NCBI RefSeq assembly: GCF_900478135.1
Contig: NZ_LS483470.1
Span: 3,495,001 to 3,559,000, forward strand
Direction: 5' to 3'
From: Leminorella richardii
Lineage (GTDB): Bacteria; Pseudomonadota; Gammaproteobacteria; Enterobacterales; Enterobacteriaceae
Length of the DNA stretch: 64,000 nucleotides
In this document: positions 8,772 through 18,659 of the stretch, piece by piece
Layout: every line of letters starts with the position of its first letter
Position numbering within the stretch: position 1 is the stretch's first letter
Notes under the pieces: generated by a model
What the model was told of the DNA's origin: nothing
What the model saw: only the letters and a program-made list of their open reading frames with translations
The model's database searches: none
Made by a program: the position numbers and the translations under genes

Positions 8772-9580
8772 AGCACACCCTTAACGGCGCAACGCTGCGG
8801 CTAGCGTTGGCAATATCGCTGCTTATCGCCCTGCTCGGCACAGGCATTTATGCCCTAAGCCAGACGATTGACCTAAATCTGTTGGCCCGTCGCGCTGCGC
8901 CTTCCGCTGAATTCTGGTTCGGTACCGATAGCCTAGGTCGAGACCTCTGGCTCCGCTGCCTGCAGGGCATGATGACTAGCGTACAAATCGGCATGACGTC
9001 GGCGTTGGTCAGCGGGCTACTGGCGCTCACTCTCGCGGTCATTGGCCAGTTTGGTAAAGTGCTGGGAGGCCTCGTTCAAATTCTAGTGGACACCTTTATT
9101 TCCCTGCCTCATCTGCTGCTGCTCATACTCATTTGCTTTACCTTTGGCGGCGGCAAATGGGGCGTGATCCTCGCCGTCTCTCTTACCCACTGGCCGAAGC
9201 TCACTCTTATCCTGCAGTCTGAGCTTATGCGTATTAAAACGGCAGACTACGTGCTTTTAGCGAGGCGAACAGGGGCTACGCGCTGGCAGTGTTGCTATCG
9301 TCACTTTCTTCCCCTATTGCTGCCCCAGCTTGTCGTTGGCGCGCTGCTCATTTTCCCCCATGCGGTACTCCACAGCGCTGGGTTGAGCTTTTTAGGATTT
9401 GGCCTTGAGCCTCACGAAGCCTCGCTGGGGCTGTTGCTGGCAGACGCCCTTCGCTATCTAGCCAGCGGCGACTGGTGGCTAGCCTTTTACCCCGGCCTTA
9501 CGCTGGTTGTACTGGTATTAACTATTGATCTTCTGGCTCGCAGCCTGCAAAAAGTCTGGCTGAGGAGAACACAATGCTAG
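8768..9580 (+). CDS. ABC transporter permease (NikC/DppC-like)
   Basis: A 270-residue permease. The N-terminal membrane segment (about residues 12-30) is followed by the family's conserved GTDSLGRDLWLRCL region. The EAA loop appears near ADYVLLARRTGATRWQ, and HSAGLSFLGFGLEP is the typical C-terminal signature. It overlaps the preceding permease gene by four bases and the following ATPase gene by seven, indicating translational coupling. Confidence 0.9.
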   Translation: MKHTLNGATLRLALAISLLIALLGTGIYALSQTIDLNLLARRAAPSAEFWFGTDSLGRDLWLRCLQGMMTSVQIGMTSALVSGLLALTLAVIGQFGKVLGGLVQILVDTFISLPHLLLLILICFTFGGGKWGVILAVSLTHWPKLTLILQSELMRIKTADYVLLARRTGATRWQCCYRHFLPLLLPQLVVGALLIFPHAVLHSAGLSFLGFGLEPHEASLGLLLADALRYLASGDWWLAFYPGLTLVVLVLTIDLLARSLQKVWLRRTQC

Positions 9581-10380
9581 AGTTAAAAAATCTATCCCTG
9601 CTTCAAGCCAGGCAGCGCTGGCTGCGAAAAACGCGCTGGGAGCCGATGCTAAGCGAAGTCGACCTTACCCTTGCCGAAGGCGAGCTAGTTGCGCTAGTCG
9701 GCGGCAGTGGCGAAGGCAAAAGCCTGCTGCTGCAAAGCCTACTCGGCCTGCTGCCGAACGCCATTCGCGCAGAAGGGGAGATCCGCCTTGACGGTCAGCC
9801 CGTTTCACCATCCCGCCTCTGTGCGCTTAGGGGGAATACGTTAAGCTATATTCCTCAAAGCGTCAGCGCCCTCAATCCGCTGGTGAAAACCGGCCGGCAG
9901 ATTCAGAGAGCCGCAGGCCTGAGTGGCTGCTGCCCAAGCGTGGACGACATTGCCGAGCAGCTGTCACAATACCGGCTTTCTCCCGACCTGCTCGACCGCT
10001 ACCCCCTTTCTCTCTCGGGCGGCATGGCAAAACGGGTTTTGGTGAGCTGTGCCACGCTAAGCCAGTCGCGATTTATTCTGGCTGATGAGATCACCGCATG
10101 GCTGGACAGCTGCCGCGCCGAACTCCTTATGCAGCACCTAAAGTCCCTGTGCCGAGAGGGGCGCGGCGTACTGTGGGTAACACACGATTTGCACCTAGCC
10201 GCCCGCTACGCGGACAGAATTGCCGTCCTTCATCAGGGCACGCTAAAAGAAACGCTTTGTGCCCATAGCCTGCGCAGTGGCGGCGGTAGCCCGTGGGTAC
10301 AGTCGCTCTGGCGCTCGCTGCCAGAGTGTGGCGCTTTTGGCATCCAACAGGAGCCGGTAGTTCATGCTGCAAACGCATAG
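9574..10380 (+). CDS. ABC transporter ATP-binding protein (NikD/DppD-like)
   Basis: A 268-residue ATPase. Walker A is GGSGEGKS (about residues 42-49), the Q-loop region is YIPQSVSALNP, the ABC signature is LSGGMAKR and Walker B is FILADEIT. It is shorter than DppD and lacks the extended C-terminal region of the oligopeptide importers, as NikD does. It overlaps both neighbours. Confidence 0.88.
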   Translation: MLELKNLSLLQARQRWLRKTRWEPMLSEVDLTLAEGELVALVGGSGEGKSLLLQSLLGLLPNAIRAEGEIRLDGQPVSPSRLCALRGNTLSYIPQSVSALNPLVKTGRQIQRAAGLSGCCPSVDDIAEQLSQYRLSPDLLDRYPLSLSGGMAKRVLVSCATLSQSRFILADEITAWLDSCRAELLMQHLKSLCREGRGVLWVTHDLHLAARYADRIAVLHQGTLKETLCAHSLRSGGGSPWVQSLWRSLPECGAFGIQQEPVVHAANA

Positions 10381-10987
10381 CCTGAGCGTTCATCAGGGGG
10401 ACGTCACTCTGTGGAGCAATCTGAGTCTCTCAATCGCTCCCACAGAGAGGCTGGGAATTTTTGCTCCCAGCGGTTACGGAAAAACCACTCTGGGTCGCGT
10501 TCTCGCTGGTTGGCAGCTGCCGACTGGAGGAAGCGTAACGCTGGACGGCAAGCCACTACCCACCTCTGGCTATTGCCCGGTGCAGCTGGTTCCCCAACAC
10601 CCGGAGCGCACGTTTAACCCGGTCCGTACTGTTGGCGCTTCGCTGCGCGACGTTTGGCTGCCCGACGCCGAGTGGTTTGACGCTCTGTCCCTCAATCAGC
10701 GCCTGATGGCTCGCTATCCCGATGAAGTTTCCGGAGGGGAGCTGGCGCGCATCGCTCTGCTGCGCGCTCTGGCGCCGCAGACACGCTATCTTATCGCCGA
10801 TGAGATCACCGCCCAGCTCGATCCCCTTCTTCAGGCACAGGTGTGGCGCTTTCTTCTGGAACTCAGCAAACAGCGCCCTTTAGGCTTGATCGTTATCAGC
10901 CATGGCCGAGCGCTGCTGGACGGCGTCTGTACCCGAGTTTGGCAACCTGACACCCTCTCTCCGCACAGTGAAAGCATGGACAAATAG
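10364..10987 (+). CDS. ABC transporter ATP-binding protein (NikE/DppF-like)
   Basis: A 207-residue ATPase with Walker A APSGYGKT, signature VSGGELAR and Walker B YLIADEIT. At 207 residues it is shorter than E. coli NikE, but all core motifs are present, so it is probably functional as the second half of an ATPase heterodimer. It overlaps the preceding gene by 17 bases and ends the operon. No strong terminator was seen in the 172 bp before atoS. Confidence 0.85.
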   Translation: MLQTHSLSVHQGDVTLWSNLSLSIAPTERLGIFAPSGYGKTTLGRVLAGWQLPTGGSVTLDGKPLPTSGYCPVQLVPQHPERTFNPVRTVGASLRDVWLPDAEWFDALSLNQRLMARYPDEVSGGELARIALLRALAPQTRYLIADEITAQLDPLLQAQVWRFLLELSKQRPLGLIVISHGRALLDGVCTRVWQPDTLSPHSESMDK

Positions 10988-11159
10988 TGTTCAACCTTTA
11001 TCGATCTGCTAGAGGCTCTTCACAATTTACGGCTCTCGCGCTTGTTCCAACAAAATAAGCTTTTATAGTCGACGGCAACGCTATGGCAACGCCGGGTGCA
11101 CCGCGAAAAGCGACGCCCTGCCTCGTTGTTCCTCTCGAATTACCAAGGATCCGGCTAAC

Positions 11160-13010
11160 ATGTCCGCTCTTTTTTCCACCGCCAAACGCGCTCTGTCGGC
11201 CTGCCTTCCCCACACGCTGCGCAATAAGATGATGCTGCTGGCCATTCTGATGGTCACCGCGCCAACGCTGATCATTGGCTACTTTGTTGAAACAGAGGGC
11301 AGAGACGCCCTGCTGGAAGAAAAAAGGATCAAGCTGGTCGCTGTGACTCACCTGCTGGATGAAGCGCTGGGCAACGACTTTCAGCGCTACGCTAACTTAC
11401 CCCACGACGACAGGATCCAGGCTCTTAATCGCCTGTTGGCGCCAAGAACAGAGCGGATAACTAATGCCTTCTCAGGCGTAGGAGCGGGCTACTATCATCG
11501 GGAGCTGGACGCCATCGTTACCTATGGCCCTCAGGCAAAGTACGGCTACGCTGTCGGTGTAACTATTAAGCCCGATCACCCCGGACGGGAAGTAATGGCC
11601 AGCGGTGAACCGAGAGTTAAATGGGGTTCTCAGGTTCGGGGCAACATCATGAACTCCATGATCCCTATCAAAAGGGACGGACTGGTCATTGGCTACATCT
11701 GGGCGAACGAGCTGTCCAACGATATTGACCGCCAGGCGCTGGCGATGGACATCAAAATCATGACCGTCATCGTCATAGGTATGCTGCTCAGCATTGGCCT
11801 GATTGCCGCCTTCTCTCGACGGTTTGCTTCAGATATCGACACTATCAAGGCAGGGCTGAACGAACTGCCCCTCGACCTCAACACCGTGATTCCACCCATG
11901 AAAGGGGAAATGGGCGAGATTTCTAACAGCGTTAACGCCCTGTCCCGCGCGCTGAGGGAGGCTAGAACCCTCAACGAGCTGATTATTGAAAGCGCCGCGG
12001 ACGGAGTTATTTCAGTCGATATCAACGGCTGTGTCACGATGGTTAACCCCGCAGGCGAAGCCATTACCGGCTATAAAAAGAAAGAGCTCATCGGTCGCCC
12101 CTACGCTGAGTTCTTTATCAATACTGACTTTGATAGCCCAGTGCTTGATACGCTAGAGCGCGGCATTGACCACGTCGCGCTGGAAGTAAAATACCCCGGC
12201 AAAGACCGCACGATTCAAATCAGTGTCAGTACCAGCCAGCTGCGCAATGCTCAGGGCGAAACCGTCGGCGCACTGGTGATCTTCACTGACCTGACCGCAG
12301 CAAAAGAGGTTCAGCGACGCATAGAACAGGCCGAACGTCTGGCGACACTGGGTGAACTGATGGCGGGGGTGGCTCACGAAGTGCGAAATCCGCTGACGGC
12401 CATCAGCGGCTTCGTCCAGCTGTTAAAAGACGGCGAGCAGGATCCACAGCGGCTTGAATATACCCACACAGTTCTCAAAGAAGTGCGTTCAATAAACCGC
12501 GTCATCCAGCAACTGCTGGACTTTGCCCGACCGCGCCCCAGCCTTCATCAGAAGGTCATGCTTAACCAGATCATTAACGAGAGCCTTATTCTGGTTAAAA
12601 CGCGCGGACTGGAGGCCAGAATAAATTTTCACGTTAATCTGAACCAAGAGCTTCCCGAAATTTACGCAGACGGGGAGCTGCTCAAGCAGGTGATCCTTAA
12701 CCTGCTGATTAACGCCGTTCAGTCTATCAACGCCAAGGGTGACATCGATATTTCGACTCAGGCTATCTCCGACGATCGTCAGGAGATCAGAATAAGTGAT
12801 AACGGCTGCGGCATCCCTGAGGCCATCAGGAAAAAGATTTTCGATCCTTTCTACACCACCAAGTCATCGGGAACTGGACTCGGCCTTTCTATCAGCCAAC
12901 GCATCATTGCCTCCCACGGAGGTGATATCATGGTGGAAAGCGAACTTAACCGGGGCTCGACCTTTATCATTGTTTTACCGGTGACGCACAGTGAGGGGAC
13001 TCTGCCGTGA
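11160..13010 (+). CDS. atoS: Sensor histidine kinase AtoS
   Basis: A membrane sensor kinase of 616 residues (E. coli AtoS 608) that phosphorylates AtoC in response to acetoacetate. A first membrane segment lies at about residues 22-42 and a second at about 196-218. They flank a periplasmic sensor region and are followed by HAMP, PAS (about 270-380), the HisKA dimerisation helix with phospho-acceptor His406 in AHEVRNPL, and a HATPase domain with the N box (LNLLINAVQS) and glycine-rich G boxes. It overlaps atoC by four bases. Confidence 0.95.
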   Translation: MSALFSTAKRALSACLPHTLRNKMMLLAILMVTAPTLIIGYFVETEGRDALLEEKRIKLVAVTHLLDEALGNDFQRYANLPHDDRIQALNRLLAPRTERITNAFSGVGAGYYHRELDAIVTYGPQAKYGYAVGVTIKPDHPGREVMASGEPRVKWGSQVRGNIMNSMIPIKRDGLVIGYIWANELSNDIDRQALAMDIKIMTVIVIGMLLSIGLIAAFSRRFASDIDTIKAGLNELPLDLNTVIPPMKGEMGEISNSVNALSRALREARTLNELIIESAADGVISVDINGCVTMVNPAGEAITGYKKKELIGRPYAEFFINTDFDSPVLDTLERGIDHVALEVKYPGKDRTIQISVSTSQLRNAQGETVGALVIFTDLTAAKEVQRRIEQAERLATLGELMAGVAHEVRNPLTAISGFVQLLKDGEQDPQRLEYTHTVLKEVRSINRVIQQLLDFARPRPSLHQKVMLNQIINESLILVKTRGLEARINFHVNLNQELPEIYADGELLKQVILNLLINAVQSINAKGDIDISTQAISDDRQEIRISDNGCGIPEAIRKKIFDPFYTTKSSGTGLGLSISQRIIASHGGDIMVESELNRGSTFIIVLPVTHSEGTLP

Positions 13011-14383
13011 AAAAATCGTACAGCATTCTGCTTGTGGACGACGAAGAAAGCGTACTGCGCATGCTGATGGCCTTCTTCTCCCGCAGCGGCCATCACCCTA
13101 TTTGCGCTCAAAACGGCTTAGAGGCAGTAGAACTGTTCAAGCAGCAGTCTCCTGACATTGTGCTGATGGACATTCGCATGCCTGGGCTCAACGGCATCGA
13201 CGCACTGCAGGAAATGCGTAAAACCAACAATGATACGCCTGTCATTTTAATGACCGCCTACGCCGCCGTTGAGACTGCCGTTGAGGCGCTAAGGCTGGGT
13301 GCATTTGACTATGTCATCAAGCCCTTTGAGCTCGACGAACTGAAGCTAATGGTCGATCGCGCCATGCAGCTGCGTGAAATGAAGCAGGAAATCAATCTGC
13401 TGCACCGCGCCCTGTCAGACAGCTACCAGTGGGACCGCATTCTGACTAACAGCCCCAAAATGATGGAGCTGTGTCGGGATACCGCTAAAATTGCCCAAAG
13501 CAGCGCCAGCGTGCTGATTACCGGCGAAAGCGGCACGGGAAAAGAGCTTATCGCCAAGGCGATTCACTACAACAGCCCGCGTGCCAAAGGGCCGTTTATT
13601 AAAATAAACTGCGGCGCGCTGCCCGAATCTCTGCTGGAAAGCGAGCTATTTGGTCATGAGAAAGGCGCCTTTACCGGAGCCCAAACCCAGCGGCAGGGGC
13701 TGTTTGAACGCGCCAATCAGGGAACGCTGCTGCTGGACGAAGTGGGTGAAATGCCCCACAACCTACAGGTTAAACTGCTGCGCGTTTTACAGGAGCGGGA
13801 GTTTGAACGCCTCGGCGGCAGCCAAACCATCAAAACGGACATCCGCCTGATTGCCGCCACTAACCGCAATCTGGAACAGATGGTAGAACAGGGAGAGTTT
13901 CGCCAAGACCTCTTCTACCGCCTGAACGTTATTCACTTATCCCCGATCCCACTCAGAGAGCGCCCGGAAGATATTGCGCTGCTGGCGCAGCACTTCTTAC
14001 AGAAATACAGTGCCGAAAACGGCAAAGAGATTGTCGAGCTGGATCCCAGTACGCTAGCAATACTGGAAGCCTATCCGTGGCCGGGGAACGTGCGAGAGTT
14101 GTCCAACGCCATTGAGCGGGCGGCTATTATGAGCAACGGCTTTATCATCTTCCCCGATGAACTGCCGGATCACCTTCAGCGTCAGCAAAACGTCCCTCAT
14201 ATCAGCGACACAGTGCACACATTGACAGGGCATACGCTTAAAGAGCACCTGAAAGCCTACGAGCGGGAACTTATTTGTAACGCGCTGACCAGCCATCAGG
14301 GCAACAGAGTTCAGACTGCCCGAACGCTGGGCATTAGCCGCCGGGCGCTGATGTATAAACTACAAGAGTATGAAATCGAATAG
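13007..14383 (+). CDS. atoC: Sigma-54-dependent response regulator AtoC
   Basis: Activates the atoDAEB promoter when phosphorylated. The 458-residue protein has a receiver domain (residues 5-120, phospho-acceptor Asp55 in LMDIRMPG), an AAA+ domain with Walker A GESGTGKE, the sigma-54 contact loop GAFTGA and Walker B LLLDEVGE, and a Fis-type HTH at the C-terminus (VQTARTLGISRRALMYKLQ). All key motifs are intact, in contrast to the frameshifted atoE and atoB of its target operon. Confidence 0.96.
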   Translation: MKKSYSILLVDDEESVLRMLMAFFSRSGHHPICAQNGLEAVELFKQQSPDIVLMDIRMPGLNGIDALQEMRKTNNDTPVILMTAYAAVETAVEALRLGAFDYVIKPFELDELKLMVDRAMQLREMKQEINLLHRALSDSYQWDRILTNSPKMMELCRDTAKIAQSSASVLITGESGTGKELIAKAIHYNSPRAKGPFIKINCGALPESLLESELFGHEKGAFTGAQTQRQGLFERANQGTLLLDEVGEMPHNLQVKLLRVLQEREFERLGGSQTIKTDIRLIAATNRNLEQMVEQGEFRQDLFYRLNVIHLSPIPLRERPEDIALLAQHFLQKYSAENGKEIVELDPSTLAILEAYPWPGNVRELSNAIERAAIMSNGFIIFPDELPDHLQRQQNVPHISDTVHTLTGHTLKEHLKAYERELICNALTSHQGNRVQTARTLGISRRALMYKLQEYEIE

Positions 14384-14431
14384 TTTTTTAAGATAGCCCC
14401 TCGTCTTCAGCTCCACACCATACGCCATAGA

Positions 14432-14459
14432 AATGCCCTGAACACTCAGGGCATTTTTA
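14432..14459 (+). terminator. Terminator of atoSC
   Basis: The stem TGCCCTGA/TCAGGGCA with a four-base loop is followed by TTTTTAT, 48 bp after the atoC stop codon. Confidence 0.85.
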
Positions 14460-14492
14460 TCTGATATCGCCTTCAGCAGGTGAAACAAAAAA

Positions 14493-14506
14493 TGCACACC
14501 TGTGCA
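14493..14506. promoter_or_regulatory. Probable AtoC upstream activating sequence
   Basis: A dyad TGCACA-CC-TGTGCA is followed after six bases by a further TTGCAC half (14512-14517). It lies about 150 bp upstream of the sigma-54 promoter, the normal distance for an enhancer-binding protein. The E. coli AtoC target also contains a TTTGCACA-type inverted repeat. Binding is inferred. Confidence 0.6.
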
Positions 14507-14639
14507 AAAAATTGCACCTTTCATTCCACTTCACTTCACCGTACTGCACGCGATTCAGCAGCGCACCAAACGAATAAACTCTCTATCTATCAGTTCATTA
14601 AAAACGTTTTCACTAAAAAGCCACCTCTCAACACACAGG

Positions 14640-14655
14640 TGGCACATCCCTTGCT
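14640..14655 (+). promoter_or_regulatory. Sigma-54 promoter of atoDAEB
   Basis: TGGCAC-N5-TTGCT is a full match to the -24/-12 consensus (TGGCAC 14640-14645, TTGC 14651-14654). It lies 48 bp before atoD and downstream of the candidate AtoC dyad. Confidence 0.9.
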
Positions 14656-14702
14656 ATTCCTTAAGCGAGCTCGTTTTCGGGCATCAACCATAAGGGATAA
14701 TT

Positions 14703-15362
14703 ATGAAAAATAAACAGATCGACATACAGCACGCTGCTGAACATTTTCGTGATGGTATGACCATCATGGTTGGCGGTTTTATGGGTGTGGGGACGCCACC
14801 GCGTCTGGTTAAGGCGCTGCTTGACTCCGGCGTAAAAGATTTAACCCTGATTGCTAACGATACCGCATTCGTTGATACCGGCATCGGCCCTCTCATTGTT
14901 AACGGCAGAGTGAAAAAAGTTATCGCTTCACACATCGGCACCAACCCAGAAACCGGCCGCCAGATGATCGCCGGCGAAATGGAAGTAGTGTTGGTTCCAC
15001 AAGGAACGCTGATCGAACAAATCCGCTGCGGCGGTGCCGGACTGGGTGGATTCTTAACGCCAACCGGCGTGGGCACCATCGTTGAAGAAGGCAAACAAAA
15101 GCTGGTTCAAAACGGTGTGGAATACCTGCTCGAGCTTCCGCTGCGCGCGGATCTGGCATTGGTTCAGTCACACGTTGCCGACAAGCAGGGCAACTTGGTT
15201 TACCAGCTGGCTACCCGCAACTTTAACCCCATTATCGCTCTGGCGGCTGACATCGTTATCGCCGAGCCGGACACGCTGGTAGACGTTGGCGAGATCGCCC
15301 CTGACGCCGTAATGACTCCAGGCGCCCTAGTTGACTTCATCGTTTCCCCCAAGGAGAGCTAA
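14703..15362 (+). CDS. atoD: Acetoacetyl-CoA transferase, alpha subunit AtoD
   Basis: One half of the heteromeric enzyme that moves CoA from acetyl-CoA to acetoacetate or other short-chain acids. At 219 residues it matches E. coli AtoD (220). It contains the family-I alpha signature (GGFMGVGTPPRLVKAL) and the CoA-binding region GAGLGGFLTPTGVGT. A GGGATAATT segment precedes the ATG. It ends two bases before atoA. Confidence 0.96.
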   Translation: MKNKQIDIQHAAEHFRDGMTIMVGGFMGVGTPPRLVKALLDSGVKDLTLIANDTAFVDTGIGPLIVNGRVKKVIASHIGTNPETGRQMIAGEMEVVLVPQGTLIEQIRCGGAGLGGFLTPTGVGTIVEEGKQKLVQNGVEYLLELPLRADLALVQSHVADKQGNLVYQLATRNFNPIIALAADIVIAEPDTLVDVGEIAPDAVMTPGALVDFIVSPKES

Positions 15363-15364
15363 TC

Positions 15365-16030
15365 ATGAATGCTAAAGAACTCATCGCTCGCCGCGTGGCT
15401 CTCGAGCTGCACGATGGAGACATCGTCAATCTGGGCATTGGCTTGCCAACACAGGTCGTAAACTACCTGCCTCAGGGCATTCACATCACGCTACAGTCTG
15501 AAAACGGCTTTTTGGGCCTAGGCCCAGTCACCGAGGCGCATCCGAATCTGGTTAACGCCGGCGGTCAACCCTGCGGCCTGCTGCCGGGCGCAGCGATGTT
15601 TGACAGCGCCTTCTCGTTTGCCCTTATCCGCGGCGGCCACGTAGACGCTAGCGTACTGGGCGGCCTACAGGTAGACCAAGGCGCTAACCTGGCAAACTGG
15701 ATGGTGCCGGGCAAAATGGTTCCGGGAATGGGCGGCGCGATGGATCTGGTCACCGGTGCCAAGCGTGTGATCATCGCCATGGAACACTGCGCCAAAGACG
15801 GCTCCTCCAAAATCCTTAAGCAGTGCACACTGCCGCTGACAGCGAAAAACAAGGTCAGCATGATCGTCACTGAACTGGCAGTCTTCAGCTTTGAGAACGG
15901 CAAGCTGGTTCTGAAAGAGCACGCTCCGGGTGTCTCTCTGGACACTATCCGTGAAAAGACAGATGCAGACTACACCGTTGCCGCTGACGTAAAGGCAATG
16001 CCGATTGCTGTTGAGGAAGGTGTTGCATGA
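15365..16030 (+). CDS. atoA: Acetoacetyl-CoA transferase, beta subunit AtoA
   Basis: The beta subunit, 221 residues (E. coli 216). It carries the catalytic glutamate (Glu46) in the motif QSENGFLG, which forms the covalent thioester intermediate, and the glycine-rich segment PGMGGAMDLVTGAKRVI. Its stop codon overlaps the atoE start. Confidence 0.96.
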   Translation: MNAKELIARRVALELHDGDIVNLGIGLPTQVVNYLPQGIHITLQSENGFLGLGPVTEAHPNLVNAGGQPCGLLPGAAMFDSAFSFALIRGGHVDASVLGGLQVDQGANLANWMVPGKMVPGMGGAMDLVTGAKRVIIAMEHCAKDGSSKILKQCTLPLTAKNKVSMIVTELAVFSFENGKLVLKEHAPGVSLDTIREKTDADYTVAADVKAMPIAVEEGVA

Positions 16031-17348
16031 TAGGCCGCATTTCTCGCTTTCTCACCCGATTTGTCAGCCGCTATCTGCCGGATCCGCTGATTTTCGCCAT
16101 GCTGTTGACCATGCTGACGTTCCTTATCGCACTGGCGCTCACACCTCATACACCAATGGATATGGTGAAGATGTGGGGCGACGGCTTCTGGAACCTGCTG
16201 GGCTTCGGTATGCAGATGGCGCTGATCATCGTCACCGGCCACGCACTGGCAAGCTCAGCGCCAATTAAGCGCCTGCTACGCCTGACGGCTTCCGCCGCCA
16301 AGACGCCGACTCAGGGCGTCATGCTGGTAACGTTCTTCGGCTGTACCGCCTGTGCGATTAACTGGGGTTTCGGCCTAGTGGTTGGTGCCATGTTCGCTCG
16401 GGAAGTCGCCCGCCGCGTGCCGGGTTCTGACTATCCTCTGCTCATTGCCTGTGCCTATATCGGCTTTTTGACTTGGGGCGGTGGCTTCTCAGGTTCAATG
16501 CCTCTGCTGGCGGCTACGCCCGGTAACCCGGTCGAGCATATCGCAGGTCTGATCCCTGTTACACAAACCATGTTTACCGGCTATAACGCGTTCGTTACCT
16601 TCGCCTGATCTTCCTGATGCCGTTTGTTACCCGCATGATGATGCCTAAGCCGGAGCACGTCATCAGCATCGATCCTGCGCTGCTGCAGGAAGAAGCAGAC
16701 TTCCAGAAGCATTTGGATAAAGACGCTCCTCCCGCAGAAAAGCTGGAAGAGAGCCGTATCGTTACGTACATCATCGTTGCACTGGGCGTCGCCTACCTCG
16801 GTATGTACTTCTACGAGAAAGGCTTCAACATCACTATCAACACCGTCAACATGGCCTTTATGATCGCAGGCCTGCTGCTGCACAAAACGCCAATGGCCTA
16901 TATGCGCGCTATTTCGGCGGCGGCGAAAAGCACCGCAGGGGTTCTGGTTCAGTTCCCGTTCTACGCGGGTATTCAGCTGATGATGGAACACTCTGGCCTT
17001 GGTGGACTGATTACCGAATGGTTTATCAACGTCGCCAATAAAGACACCTTCCCGATCATGACCTTCTTCAGCTCGGCGCTTATCAACTTTGCCGTTCCGT
17101 CAGGCGGCGGCCACTGGGTTATTCAGGGTCCGTTCGTTATGCCTGCCGCACAGGCGCTTGGTGCTGACTTAGGTAAGTCCGCCATGGCTATCGCCTACGG
17201 TGAACAGTGGATGAACATGGCACAGCCGTTCTGGGCACTGCCTGCACTGGCTATCGCTGGCCTCGGCGTTCGCGACATCATGGGCTACTGCGTCACCGCC
17301 CTGCTGTTCTCTGGCCTGATCTTCGTTATCGGCCTCACAGTGTTCTGA
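16027..17348 (+). pseudogene. atoE: Short-chain fatty acid transporter AtoE, one frameshift
   Basis: Multi-spanning carrier for acetoacetate and short-chain fatty acids (SCFA/AtoE family, about 440 residues). The first part (16027-16608) reads through residue 193 and stops at TGA just after GYNAFVTFA. The rest resumes in the next frame (LIFLMPFVTRMMMPKPEHV to the C-terminus at 17348). Restoring one C at about 16604 (GCCTG to GCCCTG) joins the parts into a full-length protein with no other damage. Either a recent inactivating mutation or a base-calling error. The same problem recurs three times in atoB next door. Confidence 0.85.
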
Positions 17349-17391
17349 TGACTGCAACTTGAAGTGTGAAAAGTCTATAAGGAATTAAGTG

Positions 17392-18597
17392 ATGAATAAT
17401 ATTGTAATTGTCAGCGCAGCACGTACCGCTATCGGCAGCTTCAACGGCGCTCTGGCGTCTGTTTCCGCCGTCGATCTGGGGGCTATCGCTATTCGTGAAG
17501 CCATCGCGCGCGCAGGAATTGGGGCAGACCTGATTGAAGAAGTGGTTTTCGGTAACGTGCTACAGGCTGGCCTTGGCCAAAACCCTGCCCGCCAAGCCCT
17601 GCTGAAAAGCGGCATCGCGGAAAGCGTCTGTGCCTATACCGTCAATAAAGTATGCGGCTCCGGCCTTAAGAGCGTCGCGCTGGCGGCACAGTCTATCGCT
17701 GCAGGCGACGCGGAAATCGTCGTTGCGGGCGGCATGGAAAGCATGAGTCAGGCGCCTTACCTTCTCGACAGCAAAGCGCGCTGGGGGCTATCGCCTCGGT
17801 GACGGCAAACTGATGGACGTTATTTTAAAAGACGGCCTGATGTGCGCCACCCACGACTACCACATGGGTATTACCGCTGAAAACGTGGCTAAAGAGTACG
17901 GCATTAGCCGCGAACAGCAGGACGCCCTGGCGCTTGCTTCGCAGCAAAAGGCCATTGCTGCTATTAACAGCGGCGCGTTTAAAGAGGAAATCGTCCCGGT
18001 TACGGTCAAAACCCGCAAGGGCGAGATCGTAGTGGATACTGACGAGTTCCCAAAAGCAGATACCACCATTGAAGGCCTGGCAAAGCTGCGCCCGGCGTTT
18101 ACTAAAGAGGGAAACGGTCACCGCGGGCAACGCTTCCGGCATTAACGACGGCGCCGCTGCGCTGATCGTTATGTCAGAAAGCCGCGCTAAAGCGCTTGGC
18201 CTTAAGCCACTGGGCCCGTATTAAAAGCTACGCCAGCGGCGGTGTGGCGCCATCGCTGATGGGGATGGGTCCAGTTCCTGCAACGCAGAACGCGCTGAAA
18301 AAGGCCGGTATGCAGCTGTCTGACATCGACCTCATTGAAGCCAACGAAGCCTTCGCGGCGCAGTTCCTCGCGGTAGGCAAAGTGCTGGGCTTCGACGCGG
18401 CGAAAGTCAACGTCAACGGGGGCGCTATTGCACTGGGTCACCCGATTGGCGCCAGCGGCGCTCGTATCCTGGTTACCCTGCTGCACGCGCTGAAGGCGCA
18501 CGACAAGACCTACGGTCTGGCGACGCTGTGCATCGGCGGCGGTCAGGGAACGGCGATGATTGTTGAGCGACTGGAGTTAATCGTTCTTCAAGCGTAA
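17392..18597 (+). pseudogene. atoB: Acetyl-CoA acetyltransferase AtoB, three frameshifts
   Basis: Thiolase that cleaves acetoacetyl-CoA. Homology runs across the whole gene: N-terminal MNNIVIVSAARTAIGSFNG, active-site Cys in NKVCGSGLKSV, and C-terminal GGAIALGHPIGASGA and CIGGGQGTAM, so every catalytic segment is present. Three extra bases break the frame: a fifth G at about 17783-17787, an extra A at about 18112-18114 and an extra G at about 18212-18214. Removing one base from each run restores a normal-length thiolase. A ribosome binding site (AAGGAATTA) precedes the ATG at 17392. All errors lie in homopolymer runs. Confidence 0.88.
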
Positions 18598-18600
18598 AAC

Positions 18601-18630
18601 AGCAACGGCTCCTTTCGGAGCCGTTGCTTT
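18601..18630. terminator. Terminator between atoB and hypE
   Basis: A 12-bp stem (AGCAACGGCTCC/GGAGCCGTTGCT) with a TTTC loop is followed by TT on the plus strand and by GTTTT on the minus strand. It can stop the ato operon, and possibly the convergent hyb operon as well. Confidence 0.8.
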
Positions 18631-18659
18631 ATCTGTATCTAAATTTACCACCAGATAGC

